64,000 bases of DNA from Streptomyces novaecaesareae (GTDB lineage: Bacteria > Actinomycetota > Actinomycetes > Streptomycetales > Streptomycetaceae): assembly GCF_000716875.1 (NCBI RefSeq), contig NZ_JNWQ01000028.1:1-64000 (forward strand), read 5' to 3'. Below are positions 8,365 to 20,620 of the stretch, piece by piece. The notes under the pieces were generated by a model, which made no database searches, was not told the origin of the DNA, and saw nothing but the letters and a program-made list of their open reading frames with translations. Positions within the stretch are counted from its first letter, which is position 1. The number at the start of each line of letters is the position of its first letter. Made by a program: the position numbers and the translations under genes.

Positions 8365-10470
8365 GTGACGGAGCGGGCTGACGACACCCCGTCGGGTTCC
8401 TCGACCGACGGGGCCGGGGCCGTGCGCGGGGACGTGCTGAGTTCGACCACCCGCCGCCGGCGCGTCTCCTCCGGCGTGGCCGCGCTGGTGAAGCGTCAGC
8501 TGCGCCGGCCCACGCACCGGGTGGCCGCGCTGTACCGCCGGTCGATCCAGCTGCGCGTGGTCGCGGTGTCGCTGCTGGCGTCCGTCGCGGTGGTCCTGGT
8601 GCTGGGCGTGGTCGTGGTGGCGCAGGTGCGCACCGGCCTGCTCGACACCAAGATGGACGCCGCCCGGGCGCAGGCCAGGATCGGCTTCCAGGTCGAGCAG
8701 AAGAAGATCGACGAGGCCAGGGACCAGAAGCTGCGGGGCACGGCCGACCCGACCGTCGACGAGACCGGCACCTGGCTGCTGCGGCAGGTCAACGACCTGG
8801 CCGGGAGCGGGCAGACCGTCTATTCGGTGATCGCGATGGCCCCCGGCACCGGCGCCGTCGTCCCGGACACCGCCGGCTTCGCGCCGCGCTACTCGGGCGA
8901 CATCCAGCCCAGCAGCATCCCGGACACCCTGCGGGCCAAGCTCATCGCCGAGCCGGGCCAGATGTTCGACCAGCCCACCCGGATCCACCGTTCGCCCGAG
9001 AGCGGCGGGAAGTCCGAGCCCGGGCTGGCCCTCGGCATGCAGTTCATCGGCCCGGCCGGGAACAGCTACCAGATGTTCTACGTGTTCTCCTTCGGCCAGG
9101 AGACCGACACCCTCAACCTGGTCACCGGCACCCTGGCGACCGCCGGCGTGTTCGTGGTGATCCTGATGGGCGGCATCGCCTGGGTCGTGGTGCGCCAGGT
9201 GGTCACCCCGGTCCGGATGGCCGCCGGGATCTCCGAGCGGCTCGCCGACGGGCACCTGGAGGAGCGGATGAAGGTGACCGGGACGGACGACATCGCCCGC
9301 CTCGGTGAGTCCTTCAACCGGATGGCCAACGCCCTGCAGGCGCAGATCCGCCAGCTGGAGGAGCTGTCCCGGGTGCAGCGGCGCTTCGTCTCCGACGTCT
9401 CGCACGAGCTGCGCACCCCGCTGACCACCGTCCGGATGGCCGCCGACCTCATCTACGACAGCCGCGAGGACCTGGACCCGATGGCGGCCCGCTCGGCGGA
9501 GCTGCTGCAGGGCCAGCTGGACCGCTTCGAGTCGCTGCTCGCCGACCTGCTGGAGATCAGCCGCTTCGACGCCGGCGCCGCGATCCTGGACGCCGAGCCG
9601 GTCGACCTGCGGGAGATCGTCGGCCGCGTGGTGGAGGCTGCCGAGCCGCTGGCCGAGGCCAAGGGCAGCGCGATCGTGATCCGCGGCGACGGCGAGCCGG
9701 TGCTGGCCGAGGTGGACTCCCGCCGGATCGAGCGGATCCTGCGCAACCTGGTGGTCAACGCACTGGAGCACGGCGAGGGCCGTGACGTGGTGGTCCGGCT
9801 GGGCTCGGCGGACGGCGCGGTCGCGGTCGGCGTGCGCGACTACGGCATCGGCCTCAAGCCGGGCGAGGCGTCCCGGGTGTTCCACCGCTTCTGGCGGGCC
9901 GACCCGTCCCGGGTGCGGACCACCGGCGGTACCGGCCTGGGCCTGTCCATCGCGGTCGAGGACGCCCACCTGCACGGCGGCTGGCTGCAGGCCTGGGGCG
10001 AGCCCGGCGGCGGCTCGCACTTCCGGCTCACGCTGCCGCGCACCCGCGGCGGCGAGATCTCCCGGGCGCCGTTCCGGCTGGAGCCGGAGGACTCCCGCAA
10101 CAACCGGGGCCTGGGCACGTACGGCACGCCGTACCGGCGGGCGATCAGCCCGACCGGCTCGACGGCGCTGACCGCCGCCGAGGACCAGGCGGAGACGCCG
10201 GAGGCCGCGGGCAGCGGCCTCGGCAGCGGGCTCGGCGGGGTGCTGAACATCGGCCCCGGCCTGGGCCGCAGCCGACTGCCCGAGGGGCCGCGTTCGGACC
10301 CCTCGGACGTGCGGACGGCGGGGGCCGGATACGCGGTGACCGGCGCCCAGGTCATGGTGGACGCGACGTCCGGACGGCCGTCGGTGGCGCAGCGGACGGC
10401 GGAGCCGGACGTGACGGGTGGGACGGACCTGGAGGGATCGCAGCGTGCGAAGGACCAGCAACAGGACTGA
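8365..10470 (+). CDS. mtrB: MtrB, sensor histidine kinase
   Basis: 701 residues with a GTG start 1 bp after mtrA. A transmembrane segment near 67-90 (VVAVSLLASVAVVLVLGVVVV) and a second near 255-275 (GVFVVILMGGIAWVVV) flank an extracytoplasmic sensor region. Then come HAMP, HisKA with the phospho-His motif VSHELRTPL, and HATPase_c with the N box (RNLVVNALEHG) and G boxes (GIGL, GGTGLGLSIA). After the kinase core it carries a disordered, Gly/Pro-rich C-terminal tail of about 140 residues. Partner of MtrA; modulated by LpqB in related organisms. Confidence 0.97.
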   Translation: MTERADDTPSGSSTDGAGAVRGDVLSSTTRRRRVSSGVAALVKRQLRRPTHRVAALYRRSIQLRVVAVSLLASVAVVLVLGVVVVAQVRTGLLDTKMDAARAQARIGFQVEQKKIDEARDQKLRGTADPTVDETGTWLLRQVNDLAGSGQTVYSVIAMAPGTGAVVPDTAGFAPRYSGDIQPSSIPDTLRAKLIAEPGQMFDQPTRIHRSPESGGKSEPGLALGMQFIGPAGNSYQMFYVFSFGQETDTLNLVTGTLATAGVFVVILMGGIAWVVVRQVVTPVRMAAGISERLADGHLEERMKVTGTDDIARLGESFNRMANALQAQIRQLEELSRVQRRFVSDVSHELRTPLTTVRMAADLIYDSREDLDPMAARSAELLQGQLDRFESLLADLLEISRFDAGAAILDAEPVDLREIVGRVVEAAEPLAEAKGSAIVIRGDGEPVLAEVDSRRIERILRNLVVNALEHGEGRDVVVRLGSADGAVAVGVRDYGIGLKPGEASRVFHRFWRADPSRVRTTGGTGLGLSIAVEDAHLHGGWLQAWGEPGGGSHFRLTLPRTRGGEISRAPFRLEPEDSRNNRGLGTYGTPYRRAISPTGSTALTAAEDQAETPEAAGSGLGSGLGGVLNIGPGLGRSRLPEGPRSDPSDVRTAGAGYAVTGAQVMVDATSGRPSVAQRTAEPDVTGGTDLEGSQRAKDQQQD

Positions 10471-12340
10471 GCCGCGGCTGCTCGCGGTGACCGGCACGCT
10501 GCTCGGTGCCCTGGTGGCGAGCGGCTGCGCGGCCATGCCCGACTCCGGCGGCATCACCAGGGTGGAGCTGTCCCAGGGCTCGGCGGACAAGAACCTGCAG
10601 GCCAGGGTCTACCCGGTGGCGCCCGGCAAGGGCGCCAAGCCGCGCGAGCTGCTGACCGGGTTCCTGGACGCGGTGACCGCCGACGAGGGGTACGAGACCG
10701 CGCGCAAGTACCTGACCGAGACCGCCGCCGCGGCCTGGAAGCCGGAGGCCGGGATCCGGGTGCTCTCGTCCACGACCATCCCGGTCGGCCCGGACGTCGC
10801 CGACACGGACACCACGGTCTCGACGACGGTGCGCGGGCAGCTGGTCGCCAGCGTCGACGAGCGGCACTCGTACCAGCTGGTGGCCGGGCAGGACAACAAC
10901 GTCTCGTCCGACTTCACCTTCGTCCGGGAGAAGGACGGCGAGTGGCGGATCGACAAGCTGCCGCCCGGCGTGATCATGAACGAGACCAACTTCCGGAACA
11001 GCTTCCGGCAGGTCGAGCGGTTCTTCTACACCGCGCCCGACCCGTCCGGGGTGGTCTCCGGCAACGCCGGCCAGGAGGTGCTGGTCGCCGACCCGATCTA
11101 CCTGCGACGCCGGATAGACCCGCTGACCTCGGCCGCCCGCGCGCTCGTCGACGGGCCCTCGACCTGGCTCTCGCCGGTGGTCCGGACGGCCTTCCCGAGC
11201 GGCGCCAAGGTCGACAAGGTGACCATCGACGACAGCCGGGTCGCCCACGTCCAGCTCGGGGTGGCGGACGTCAGCGAGCCGATGGCCTGCCGCCGGATGG
11301 CGACCCAGCTCTTCTACACCCTCGCCGACCAGGGCAAGGGCCAGGTCGAGCGGCTGGAGCTGAAGGGGCAGCGCGGCTCCTGCACGGCCAGCCGCACCGA
11401 CGTGCCGGCCACCGGCCCCGGCGCCCTGGCCGGGCCGACCCCCGCGACGCAGTACTACCAGCGTGCCGACGGCTCGCTGGTGGCGACCGACGAGGGGCGC
11501 CCCGGCGACCCGGTCCGCGGCATCCTCGGCAAGCCGCAGTCGAACACCAAGCCGCCGCTCGGCGCCATCGCGGTCAGCCGGGACGGCTCCCAGGCCGCCG
11601 CGATCAGCGACGACGGCCACCAGGTCTACTCGGTGCCACTGTCGGGCGGCGCGGTGGCCCTGGGCGACCCGGTGCTCAGCTCCCCGGCGAAGCCCGGCGA
11701 CAAGGAGGACGGCTTCGCCTCGCCCAGCTGGGACGGCCACGGCGACCTCTGGGTGGTGGACCGCAACCAGCAGGGCCAGCGGGTGGTCATGGTGCGCGGC
11801 AACAAGTCGTACACCGCGCCGGTCGAGGGGCTGACCGGGCAGACCGTGCAGGCGCTGAAGATCTCCTCGGACGGCGTCCGGGTCGCCCTGGTGGTCAAGA
11901 CCCCGGGCCTGGCCATCCGCTCGCTGATGTTCGGCCTGGTGGTGCACGGCGGCACGCCGCAGGCGCCGACCGTCAAGATCACCGGGCTGCGCCGGGCGGC
12001 TCCCACGCTGACCGACGTCGCCTCGGTGTCCTGGGCGGAGACCGACCAGCTGCTGGTGCTCGGCAAGGAGGCCGACCGGACCCAGCAGCTCTACTTCATC
12101 AGCACCGACGGCTCGCAGAGCACGGACACCCAGCTGCAGAGCGCCGAGAGCATGACGACCGTCGCGGCCTCGGAGTCCCGGGGGGACAGCCTGACCCAGG
12201 CGCCGCCGGTGCTGGCGATGGCGGAGGTCAAGCAGCCGGACGGCAAGCCCAGCGAGCTCAAGGCCTACCGCCTGGTCAACAACCAGTGGCGGGAGGCCCC
12301 GTTGATCGACAAGCCGCGCCTGTTCTTCTACGCGGGCTGA
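10445..12340 (+). CDS. lpqB: LpqB, MtrB-associated lipoprotein
   Basis: 631 residues. GTG at 10445 is chosen because GGAGGGA lies 7 bases upstream and the protein then begins with a normal lipoprotein signal peptide ending in LVASGC. An upstream GTG at 10418 would add nine residues. It overlaps the mtrB 3' end by 26 bp. A GerMN domain (about 200-320) is followed by a beta-propeller-like LpqB C-terminal domain. In actinobacteria LpqB interacts with the MtrB sensor domain and tunes MtrA signalling. Confidence 0.95.
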   Translation: MRRTSNRTEPRLLAVTGTLLGALVASGCAAMPDSGGITRVELSQGSADKNLQARVYPVAPGKGAKPRELLTGFLDAVTADEGYETARKYLTETAAAAWKPEAGIRVLSSTTIPVGPDVADTDTTVSTTVRGQLVASVDERHSYQLVAGQDNNVSSDFTFVREKDGEWRIDKLPPGVIMNETNFRNSFRQVERFFYTAPDPSGVVSGNAGQEVLVADPIYLRRRIDPLTSAARALVDGPSTWLSPVVRTAFPSGAKVDKVTIDDSRVAHVQLGVADVSEPMACRRMATQLFYTLADQGKGQVERLELKGQRGSCTASRTDVPATGPGALAGPTPATQYYQRADGSLVATDEGRPGDPVRGILGKPQSNTKPPLGAIAVSRDGSQAAAISDDGHQVYSVPLSGGAVALGDPVLSSPAKPGDKEDGFASPSWDGHGDLWVVDRNQQGQRVVMVRGNKSYTAPVEGLTGQTVQALKISSDGVRVALVVKTPGLAIRSLMFGLVVHGGTPQAPTVKITGLRRAAPTLTDVASVSWAETDQLLVLGKEADRTQQLYFISTDGSQSTDTQLQSAESMTTVAASESRGDSLTQAPPVLAMAEVKQPDGKPSELKAYRLVNNQWREAPLIDKPRLFFYAG

Positions 12341-12422
12341 CGGGCTGTTGGGGCTGACGGGCTGTTCGCGGTGACGGCCCGTCTGGGGTGACGCCGTGTC
12401 CGGGCGCTCCGGTGGCGGGCGG

Positions 12423-13145
12423 TCAGTCGGCCGGCTGCACCGCGGTGGCCGCGACCGTGGCGCCGGCCCGGGCCGGCAGGCCGGCGTCGGCCAGCGCCCG
12501 GGCGGCCTCGGCGAGGCTGGCCCCGGTCGTCACCAGGTCGTCCACCAGGACGGGTTGGCGACCCGCCAGGCCGGCCCTGGCGCGCGGCAGTACGGTGAGC
12601 GCGCCGTGCAGGTTGCGGCGCCGCTCCGCCGCGTTCAGCCCGGTCTGATCGGCGACCGGACGGGCGTGCCGCAGCAGCGGCGCGGCCCGGGCGTCCAGAC
12701 CGGCCCGGCGCAGCGAGCGGGCGGCGGCCCCGGCCAGCCGCAGCGTCGGGTCGTGCCCGCGGGCGCGCACGGCCGAGCGGGCCGAGGGCATCGGCACCAG
12801 GAGCAGCGGCGCGGCGTCGGCCCGCGCCCCCAGGGCGGAGCGCACGGCCCGGCCCAGGGCCTCGCCGAGTGGCCCCGCGAGGCGCAGCGCGCCGCGTTCC
12901 TTGTGCGCGAGCAGCAACTGCCGCACCGGGTCGGTGTACGGGGCGGCGGCGTGTGCCCAGGGCAGCAGGGTGGAGCCGGGCCGCGCGGTGGCCAGGACGT
13001 GCCGGCAGGCCGGGCAGAGCTGGCTGCGTTCGGTGCCGCAGCCCGCGCAGTTCGCGGGGAGCAGGACGTCCAGCAGCCCGGCCAGTGCGTGGCCGAACGG
13101 TCCGCGCGCGGACGGTGGACGGGTGGGGGAGGGGCTCAGCGACAC
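12423..13145 (-). CDS. ComF-family phosphoribosyltransferase-like protein
   Basis: 240 residues, GTG start. An N-terminal double zinc-ribbon (CAGC at about 33-36 and CPAC near 45) precedes a type I PRTase domain with the PRPP-binding loop VLVDDLVTTGAS near residue 200. ComF homologues are linked to DNA uptake in competent bacteria; in actinomycetes the role is unclear. It converges on lpqB and diverges from hpf. Confidence 0.9.
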   Translation of the reverse strand: MSLSPSPTRPPSARGPFGHALAGLLDVLLPANCAGCGTERSQLCPACRHVLATARPGSTLLPWAHAAAPYTDPVRQLLLAHKERGALRLAGPLGEALGRAVRSALGARADAAPLLLVPMPSARSAVRARGHDPTLRLAGAAARSLRRAGLDARAAPLLRHARPVADQTGLNAAERRRNLHGALTVLPRARAGLAGRQPVLVDDLVTTGASLAEAARALADAGLPARAGATVAATAVQPAD

Positions 13146-13512
13146 GGCTGCTCCTGGCGGCGGCAGGCACGGGGAGTGAGCAAAGGATGCGCCGTATGGG
13201 GGGCGTTGTCCAGGTATTTACCCTTACTTCACTCGCGAGAGGGTAGACAGGGTGCACCAGCTTGACCGCCCGCTCGCAGTATCGGGTCATACCCGCCCTC
13301 TCGCCCGGGGAGGCGAAAAGCCCGCGTGAGGTGTTCGATAAGGCTCCAGGGGGTTTCAACCGTCCCTGGTGGGGAGGAAGTGAGGTGAGGGCCAGTCGTT
13401 TCCCGCCGGCGGCGGGGGCGGGGGGCCGGCAGTGGATGGGCTGGTCCAGCTGGGTCTCAGCCCGATCCGGTAGCACCCGGATCGGCGTCAGCACGAGGGA
13501 TCGGAGTTCTGC
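13146..13512 (+). promoter_or_regulatory. Leader region of hpf
   Basis: 367 bp without a gene. It is less GC-rich than its surroundings around 13200-13340 (GTATTTACCCTTACTTCACTCG, GGGTCATACCC). A candidate -35 TTGACC at 13262 is followed about 18 bp later by a weak -10 (TCATAC). The leader also contains GTGTTCGATAAGGCTCC. Hibernation factor genes are commonly stress-induced, so several promoters are plausible, but none can be fixed by eye. Confidence 0.4.
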
Positions 13513-14208
13513 GTGGACATCGTCGTCAAGGGCCGCAAGACCGAGGTGCCCAAGAGGTTCCGCGAGCACGTGGCCGAGAAGCTGGAGAAGGTCCAGAAGT
13601 TCGACGGCAAGGTGATCAGCCTCGACGTCGAGGTGTCCAAGGAGCACAACCCGCGGCAGGCCGACCGGTCCGAGCGGGTGGAGATCACTCTCCGTACCCG
13701 CGGGCCGGTGATCCGGGCCGAAGCCGCCGCCGCCGACCCGTACGCGGCGCTCGACCTGGCTTCGGCGAAGCTCGACGCGCAACTGCGCAAGTCCGCAGAC
13801 CGGCGCCGGGTGCACAAGGGCGGCGCGAACGGCCGCACCCCCATCAGCGTCGCCGAGGCGACCGCGGCCCTGGCCGCGCTGCCGGACACGACGGCGCGGG
13901 AGGGCGGGACGAACGGCGCCGTCCGCAAGACCATGATGGGATCCCTGGAAGTGGAGGGCGAAGGCCCGCTGGTGGTCCGGGAGAAGACGCACCCAGCCGC
14001 CCCCATGGCGCTGGACCAGGCGCTCTACGAGATGGAGCTGGTCGGCCACGACTTCTACCTCTTCGTGGAGAAGGACAGCGGCCTGCCCAGCGTCGTCTAC
14101 CGCCGACACGGCTACAACTACGGTGTCATCCACCTGCAGACCGACCAGTCGGCCGGGGCCGGCAGCGGTGCGGGCGGGGCGATCGGCGGGGCCGACGACG
14201 AGGACTGA
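13513..14208 (+). CDS. hpf: Long-form ribosome hibernation promoting factor
   Basis: 231 residues with a GTG start. The N-terminal HPF/YfiA domain (1-105; DIVVKGRKTEVPKRFREHV, ADPYAALDLASAKLDAQLRK) binds the 30S decoding region. The C-terminal domain (about 165-215; VVREKTHPAAPMALDQALYEMELVGHDFYLFV) mediates 70S dimerisation to 100S. A Gly/Ala/Ser tail ends the protein. Long-form length is normal for Gram-positives. A strong hairpin follows the stop, suggesting a single-gene unit. Confidence 0.96.
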   Translation: MDIVVKGRKTEVPKRFREHVAEKLEKVQKFDGKVISLDVEVSKEHNPRQADRSERVEITLRTRGPVIRAEAAAADPYAALDLASAKLDAQLRKSADRRRVHKGGANGRTPISVAEATAALAALPDTTAREGGTNGAVRKTMMGSLEVEGEGPLVVREKTHPAAPMALDQALYEMELVGHDFYLFVEKDSGLPSVVYRRHGYNYGVIHLQTDQSAGAGSGAGGAIGGADDED

Positions 14209-14230
14209 CCGTCCGAGCAGCGATGGAGGG

Positions 14231-14262
14231 GTGACCCCGGCGGCCGTGGCCGCCGGGGTCAC
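14231..14262 (+). terminator. Terminator hairpin after hpf
   Basis: Inverted repeat GTGACCCCGGCGG...CCGCCGGGGTCAC (arms 14231-14243 and 14250-14262), 22 bp after the hpf stop. No T tract, as is common in high-GC actinobacteria. Confidence 0.8.
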
Positions 14263-14412
14263 CGGCGTTCCGGGGCAGGGCGGTTCGAGCGGCGGGCCGG
14301 TCCCGGGGGGAGGGGTCACCCGATGCGGGGGAATCGGCGTCGGAGGGTGACCGCGGCGGCTGCGGGGCGTGGAATGATTGGCGTACGACGACCCGCGAAG
14401 GGGGAGGAGCGG

Positions 14413-15168
14413 ATGGGGGATCACTTCGGGCTGGGGCCCGCGGCTGGGCCCGGGCTGCCGTTGGGGGGCCCGGAGGAGGAGCCCGCGTACGCACCGCACC
14501 GGGGTGAGCCGATCCGTGTGCTGGTGGTGGACGACCACGCACTGTTCCGCCGGGGGCTGGAGATCGTCCTCGCGGAGGAGCCGGACATCAAGGTCGTCGG
14601 CGAGGCGGGGGACGGCGCCGAGGCCGTGCTGAAGGCGGCCGACCTGCTGCCCGACATCATCCTCATGGACGTCCGGATGCCGCGGCGCAGCGGGATCGAG
14701 GCCTGCACGGCGATCAAGGACGTGGCGCCCAGCACCAAGATCATCATGTTGACGATAAGCGACGAGGAGGCCGACCTCTACGAGGCGATCAAGGCGGGGG
14801 CCACCGGCTACCTGCTCAAGGAGATCTCCACCGACGAGGTCGCCACCGCGATCCGCGCGGTCGCCGACGGGCAGTCGCAGATCAGCCCCTCGATGGCCTC
14901 CAAGCTGCTCACCGAGTTCAAGTCGATGATCCAGCGCCGCTCCGACGACCGGGACCTGGTGCCCGCACCCCGGCTCACCGACCGGGAATTGGAGGTGCTC
15001 AAGCTGGTGGCGACCGGGATGAACAACCGGGAGATCGCCAAGGAGCTGTTCATCAGCGAGAACACCGTGAAGAACCACGTGCGCAACATCCTGGAGAAGC
15101 TCCAACTGCACTCCAGGATGGAGGCCGTGGTGTACGCGATGCGGGAGAAGATCCTCGAAATAGGGTGA
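14413..15168 (+). CDS. NarL/LuxR-type response regulator, apparently orphan
   Basis: 251 residues. About 33 leading residues rich in Gly/Pro precede the receiver domain (acidic pocket VVDDH; phospho-acceptor Asp86 in ILMDVRMPRRSG; Lys in YLLKEIS). The C-terminal LuxR HTH has LTDRELEVLKLVATGMNNREIAKEL and SENTVKNHV. ATG 14413 follows GGGGAGGAGC. No histidine kinase is adjacent on either side, so the partner is elsewhere or absent. All key receiver residues are present, so phosphorylation looks possible. Confidence 0.93.
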   Translation: MGDHFGLGPAAGPGLPLGGPEEEPAYAPHRGEPIRVLVVDDHALFRRGLEIVLAEEPDIKVVGEAGDGAEAVLKAADLLPDIILMDVRMPRRSGIEACTAIKDVAPSTKIIMLTISDEEADLYEAIKAGATGYLLKEISTDEVATAIRAVADGQSQISPSMASKLLTEFKSMIQRRSDDRDLVPAPRLTDRELEVLKLVATGMNNREIAKELFISENTVKNHVRNILEKLQLHSRMEAVVYAMREKILEIG

Positions 15169-15180
15169 GCCGGGCCGGAC

Positions 15181-16392
15181 TCAGCCGTCCGCCAGCAGCT
15201 TCTCCAGGGCGGGGCGCAGCCGTTCGTCGTGCAGCGCCCCGACCCGTACCTCGTCGCAGCCGACCCAGGCTGCCGCCTCGCGCAGGGCCGTCGCCAGTGC
15301 CGCGAGGTGCCGGGCCCCCTGCCCCCGGTCGTCGGTCAGCGAGACCTGCCGGGCGACCAGGGTGCGGCCCTCGCGGGCCGGGTCGACCCGGCCGACCAGC
15401 CGGCCGCCGGCCAGCAGCGGCATCGCGAAGTAGCCGTGCACCCGCTTGTGCTTGGGGGTGTAGGCCTCCAGCCGGTGCGTCATGCCGAAGATCCGCTCGG
15501 TGCGCGGGCGGTCCCAGACCAGCGAGTCGAACGGCGAGAGCAGCGTGGTGCGGTGGCGTCCGCGCGGGGTGGTGGCGAGGGCGGCCGGATCGGCCCAGGC
15601 GGGGGCGGCGGCGCCGTCCGGGCCCCAGCCCTCCACCTCGACCGGGACGAGCCCGCAGTCGGCGAGCACTGGGGCCAACTCCTCGGCGCGCAGCCGGTGG
15701 TAGTCCAGCAGGTCGGCCCGGGTGGCGACGCCGAGCGCGGCGCCGGCCTGGGCGACCAGGGTGCGCACGCACTCCTCGTCCGACCGGTCCTGCCCGAACA
15801 GGGCGTCCGGGATGGCCTGTTCGGCCAGGGCGTAGACGCGCTTCCAGCCGCGGCGCTCGGTGCAGACCACGTCGCCGAAGGCCAGCGCCCGCTCGACCGC
15901 GACCTTGGTGTCGGACCAGTCCCACCACTCGGCCGTCTTCTTGGCGCCGCCCAGCTCCGTGGAGGTCAGCGGACCCTCGGCGCGCAGCTTGTCCAGCACC
16001 AGCCGGTAGGTCTCGGGCGCGACCTGGTGGCCCCAGAGGTGGCCGCGGTCGCGGTAGCGGCGGCGCCGGAAGGCGAACAGCGGCCACTCCTCGACCGGCA
16101 GGATGCAGGCCGCGTGTGACCAGTACTCGAAGCTCGTGCCCCCGCCCCAGTACGCCGCCTCGACGGCCGGGCGGCCGACCGCGCCGAGGCGGGCGTACGG
16201 CACCAGCTCGTGGGAGCGGGCGAGCACCGAGATGGTGTCCAGCTGGACGGCGCCCAGGTGCCGCAGCACCCCCCGCACCCCGGCCCGGCGGTCGGGCGCG
16301 CCCAGCAGGCCCTGGGCGCGCAGGGCGATCCGGCGGGCGTCGTCGGCGCTCAGGACGGTGACGGGGACGCTGCGGGCGGCTTCGGCGGTCAT
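15181..16392 (-). CDS. YcaQ/AlkX-like winged-helix DNA glycosylase family protein
   Basis: 403 residues of the HTH_42 (DUF1006) superfamily. The putative catalytic motif AVQLDTISVLARSHELV is near residue 50. Its QxD signature is that of YcaQ/AlkX enzymes, which excise bulky alkylated bases or crosslinks, rather than the QxQ of AlkZ. Also visible are WSHAACILPVEEWPLF and the late motif LLSPFDSLVWDR. Start ATG 16392 is preferred over 16416. It converges with the response regulator (12 bp apart). Activity is inferred from the family. Confidence 0.82.
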   Translation of the reverse strand: MTAEAARSVPVTVLSADDARRIALRAQGLLGAPDRRAGVRGVLRHLGAVQLDTISVLARSHELVPYARLGAVGRPAVEAAYWGGGTSFEYWSHAACILPVEEWPLFAFRRRRYRDRGHLWGHQVAPETYRLVLDKLRAEGPLTSTELGGAKKTAEWWDWSDTKVAVERALAFGDVVCTERRGWKRVYALAEQAIPDALFGQDRSDEECVRTLVAQAGAALGVATRADLLDYHRLRAEELAPVLADCGLVPVEVEGWGPDGAAAPAWADPAALATTPRGRHRTTLLSPFDSLVWDRPRTERIFGMTHRLEAYTPKHKRVHGYFAMPLLAGGRLVGRVDPAREGRTLVARQVSLTDDRGQGARHLAALATALREAAAWVGCDEVRVGALHDERLRPALEKLLADG

Positions 16393-16503
16393 GCCGGCGA
16401 GCGTAGCCCGGGGCACTGACAGCGACCGGGCCGGCTGAGCCTGCCCGGCTGCAGGGCGTGCAGGGCGTGCAGGGCCTACCGGGTCTGCACGGCCTGCCGG
16501 GTG

Positions 16504-17073
16504 TCAGTCCAGGTCGGAGGCCAGCAGCGAGGCCAGCCAGGCGTCGTGGAAGACGCCGCGCTGCTCGGCGTAGGAGCGCAGCGTGCCCTCGAAGCGGTAG
16601 CCGGCCTTCTCGGCGACGGCGCGGGAGCCCTCGTTGCCGACGTAGGCCTGCCACTCCAGGCGGCGCAGCCCCAGCTCGCGCAGCCCGTACAGGGACACGG
16701 CGCGGGCGGCCTCGACCGTGTAGCCGCGGCCGCGGAACTCCTTCACGGCCCACCAACCGACCTCGGCGCAGCGCGGGTCGTGGTCGCGCAGGACGAGCCC
16801 CTGGCTGCCGACCAGGGCGCCGGACCCGCGCTCGAACACGCACCAGATCCGGTTCGTACCGGTGCGCCAGCCCTCGACGGCGAGATCGCGCACGAAGAAC
16901 TCCGCGTCCTCGCGCCGGTACGGGGAGGGAACCACCGTCCAGCGCTGGATCTCGGCGTCCTGGCAGGCGCTGTACACCGCGTCGATGTCGCTTTCCTGCG
17001 GGGCACGCAGGACGAGGCGCTCGGTGGTGAGGGTGACGGGTTCGGTGGGGAGTTCGGTGGGGAGTTCGTCCAT
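16504..17073 (-). CDS. RimJ/RimL-type GNAT N-acetyltransferase
   Basis: About 189 residues. The fold is clear: LTTERLVLRAPQESD at the start, EVGWWAVKEFRGRGYTVEAARAV (acetyl-CoA loop with RGRGYT) and a late NEGSRAVAEKAGYRFEGTLR. The N-terminus holds a perfect ELPTELPTE duplication from a 12-bp direct repeat. ATGs at 17094 and 17109 are alternatives; 17073 is chosen because the conserved fold begins shortly after. Substrate unknown. It diverges from secA. Confidence 0.85.
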   Translation of the reverse strand: MDELPTELPTEPVTLTTERLVLRAPQESDIDAVYSACQDAEIQRWTVVPSPYRREDAEFFVRDLAVEGWRTGTNRIWCVFERGSGALVGSQGLVLRDHDPRCAEVGWWAVKEFRGRGYTVEAARAVSLYGLRELGLRRLEWQAYVGNEGSRAVAEKAGYRFEGTLRSYAEQRGVFHDAWLASLLASDLD

Positions 17074-17315
17074 GTACGGATTATTCCGTGGCATGAGGAA
17101 TCGGGGCATCCGATTATCTGGCCAACTCCTCGACCAGTCGACCGTTTTGTCCCGGTGGACGGTGCTATCTGGTTATGTGCTCGCGCGGGTGACACGGGAA
17201 TACCGTGCTGACGCACCTCCCGGGGCATTGGACTCCTCGCATACGATGGCCCGTGCGGTGGGGTGGACCCCCCGTGCAGTCGTCCAGTGCCAATACAGGC
17301 AAGGAGCCCGCTCAA

Positions 17316-20078
<2,763 letters not shown>

Positions 20079-20095
20079 GTCGGCCGCAGGACGCC

Positions 20096-20135
20096 GCGCA
20101 GGGCGCCGTACCCGTACCGGGGCGGCGCCCTGCGC
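20096..20135 (+). terminator. secA terminator hairpin
   Basis: Perfect 12-bp inverted repeat (GCGCAGGGCGCC at 20096-20107, GGCGCCCTGCGC at 20124-20135) 17 bp after the secA stop. It also lies at the 3' side of the convergent Rv3235-family gene (stop at 20168), so it may act bidirectionally. Confidence 0.85.
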
Positions 20136-20167
20136 CGTTCCCCGCGCCCCCGCGTGGCGCCGCGTGT

Positions 20168-20620
20168 TCACCGGGCCTCCACGGCGGTGCACTGCCACTG
20201 CCCGGCCGGGCCGCGCTGCTCCAGCCGGAAGGCCACCATGTGGTGCCGCCGGCCGAGGTCGACCCGCACGCAGGCCTCGACCGCGTCGGGCGAGGGCGAG
20301 CGGTCGTGCACCGGGCCGAGCCGGGGCCGGTCGGCGGCGCCGCCGCGGCGCAGTGCGCCGGCCCGGACCAGCGAGGCGAGCTGGCCGTAGCCGTCCAGGC
20401 TGGTGTGCCGCATCAGCTGGCCGGAGGGCCGGGCGCCGGTGAGCACCTCGACCAGCTGGTGGGCGAAGCGGGAGGCCAGCGCCCGGGCGTCGTGGCCGGG
20501 GGCGCCGGTGCAGGCGGCGCGCGGGTGGCGCGGCCGGCGCCCGGCCGGGTCGCAGGCGCCGGCGGTGTGCGGGCGGGGGTGCGGGTGGCGGTGCGGGCGG
20601 GCGGTGAGGTGGGCGGTCAC
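20168..20620 (-). CDS. Rv3235-family protein
   Basis: 150 residues, GTG start. A His/Pro/Arg-rich N-terminus of about 40 residues leads into the conserved region ARALASRFAHQLVEVLTGARPSGQL..TSLDGYGQLA and a C-terminal beta region VEACVRVDLGRRHHMVAFRLEQR. This family is typically encoded convergently to secA in actinobacteria, exactly as here. It has a SnoaL/NTF2-like feel but no catalytic residues can be named. Function unknown. Confidence 0.82.
   Translation of the reverse strand: MTAHLTARPHRHPHPRPHTAGACDPAGRRPRHPRAACTGAPGHDARALASRFAHQLVEVLTGARPSGQLMRHTSLDGYGQLASLVRAGALRRGGAADRPRLGPVHDRSPSPDAVEACVRVDLGRRHHMVAFRLEQRGPAGQWQCTAVEAR

Noticed and set aside
17205..17315. Upstream in-frame extension of SecA (37 residues)
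   Set aside because: It lacks conservation with SecA N-termini, while GTG 17316 has AAGGAG and the canonical MSVFDKILR start.
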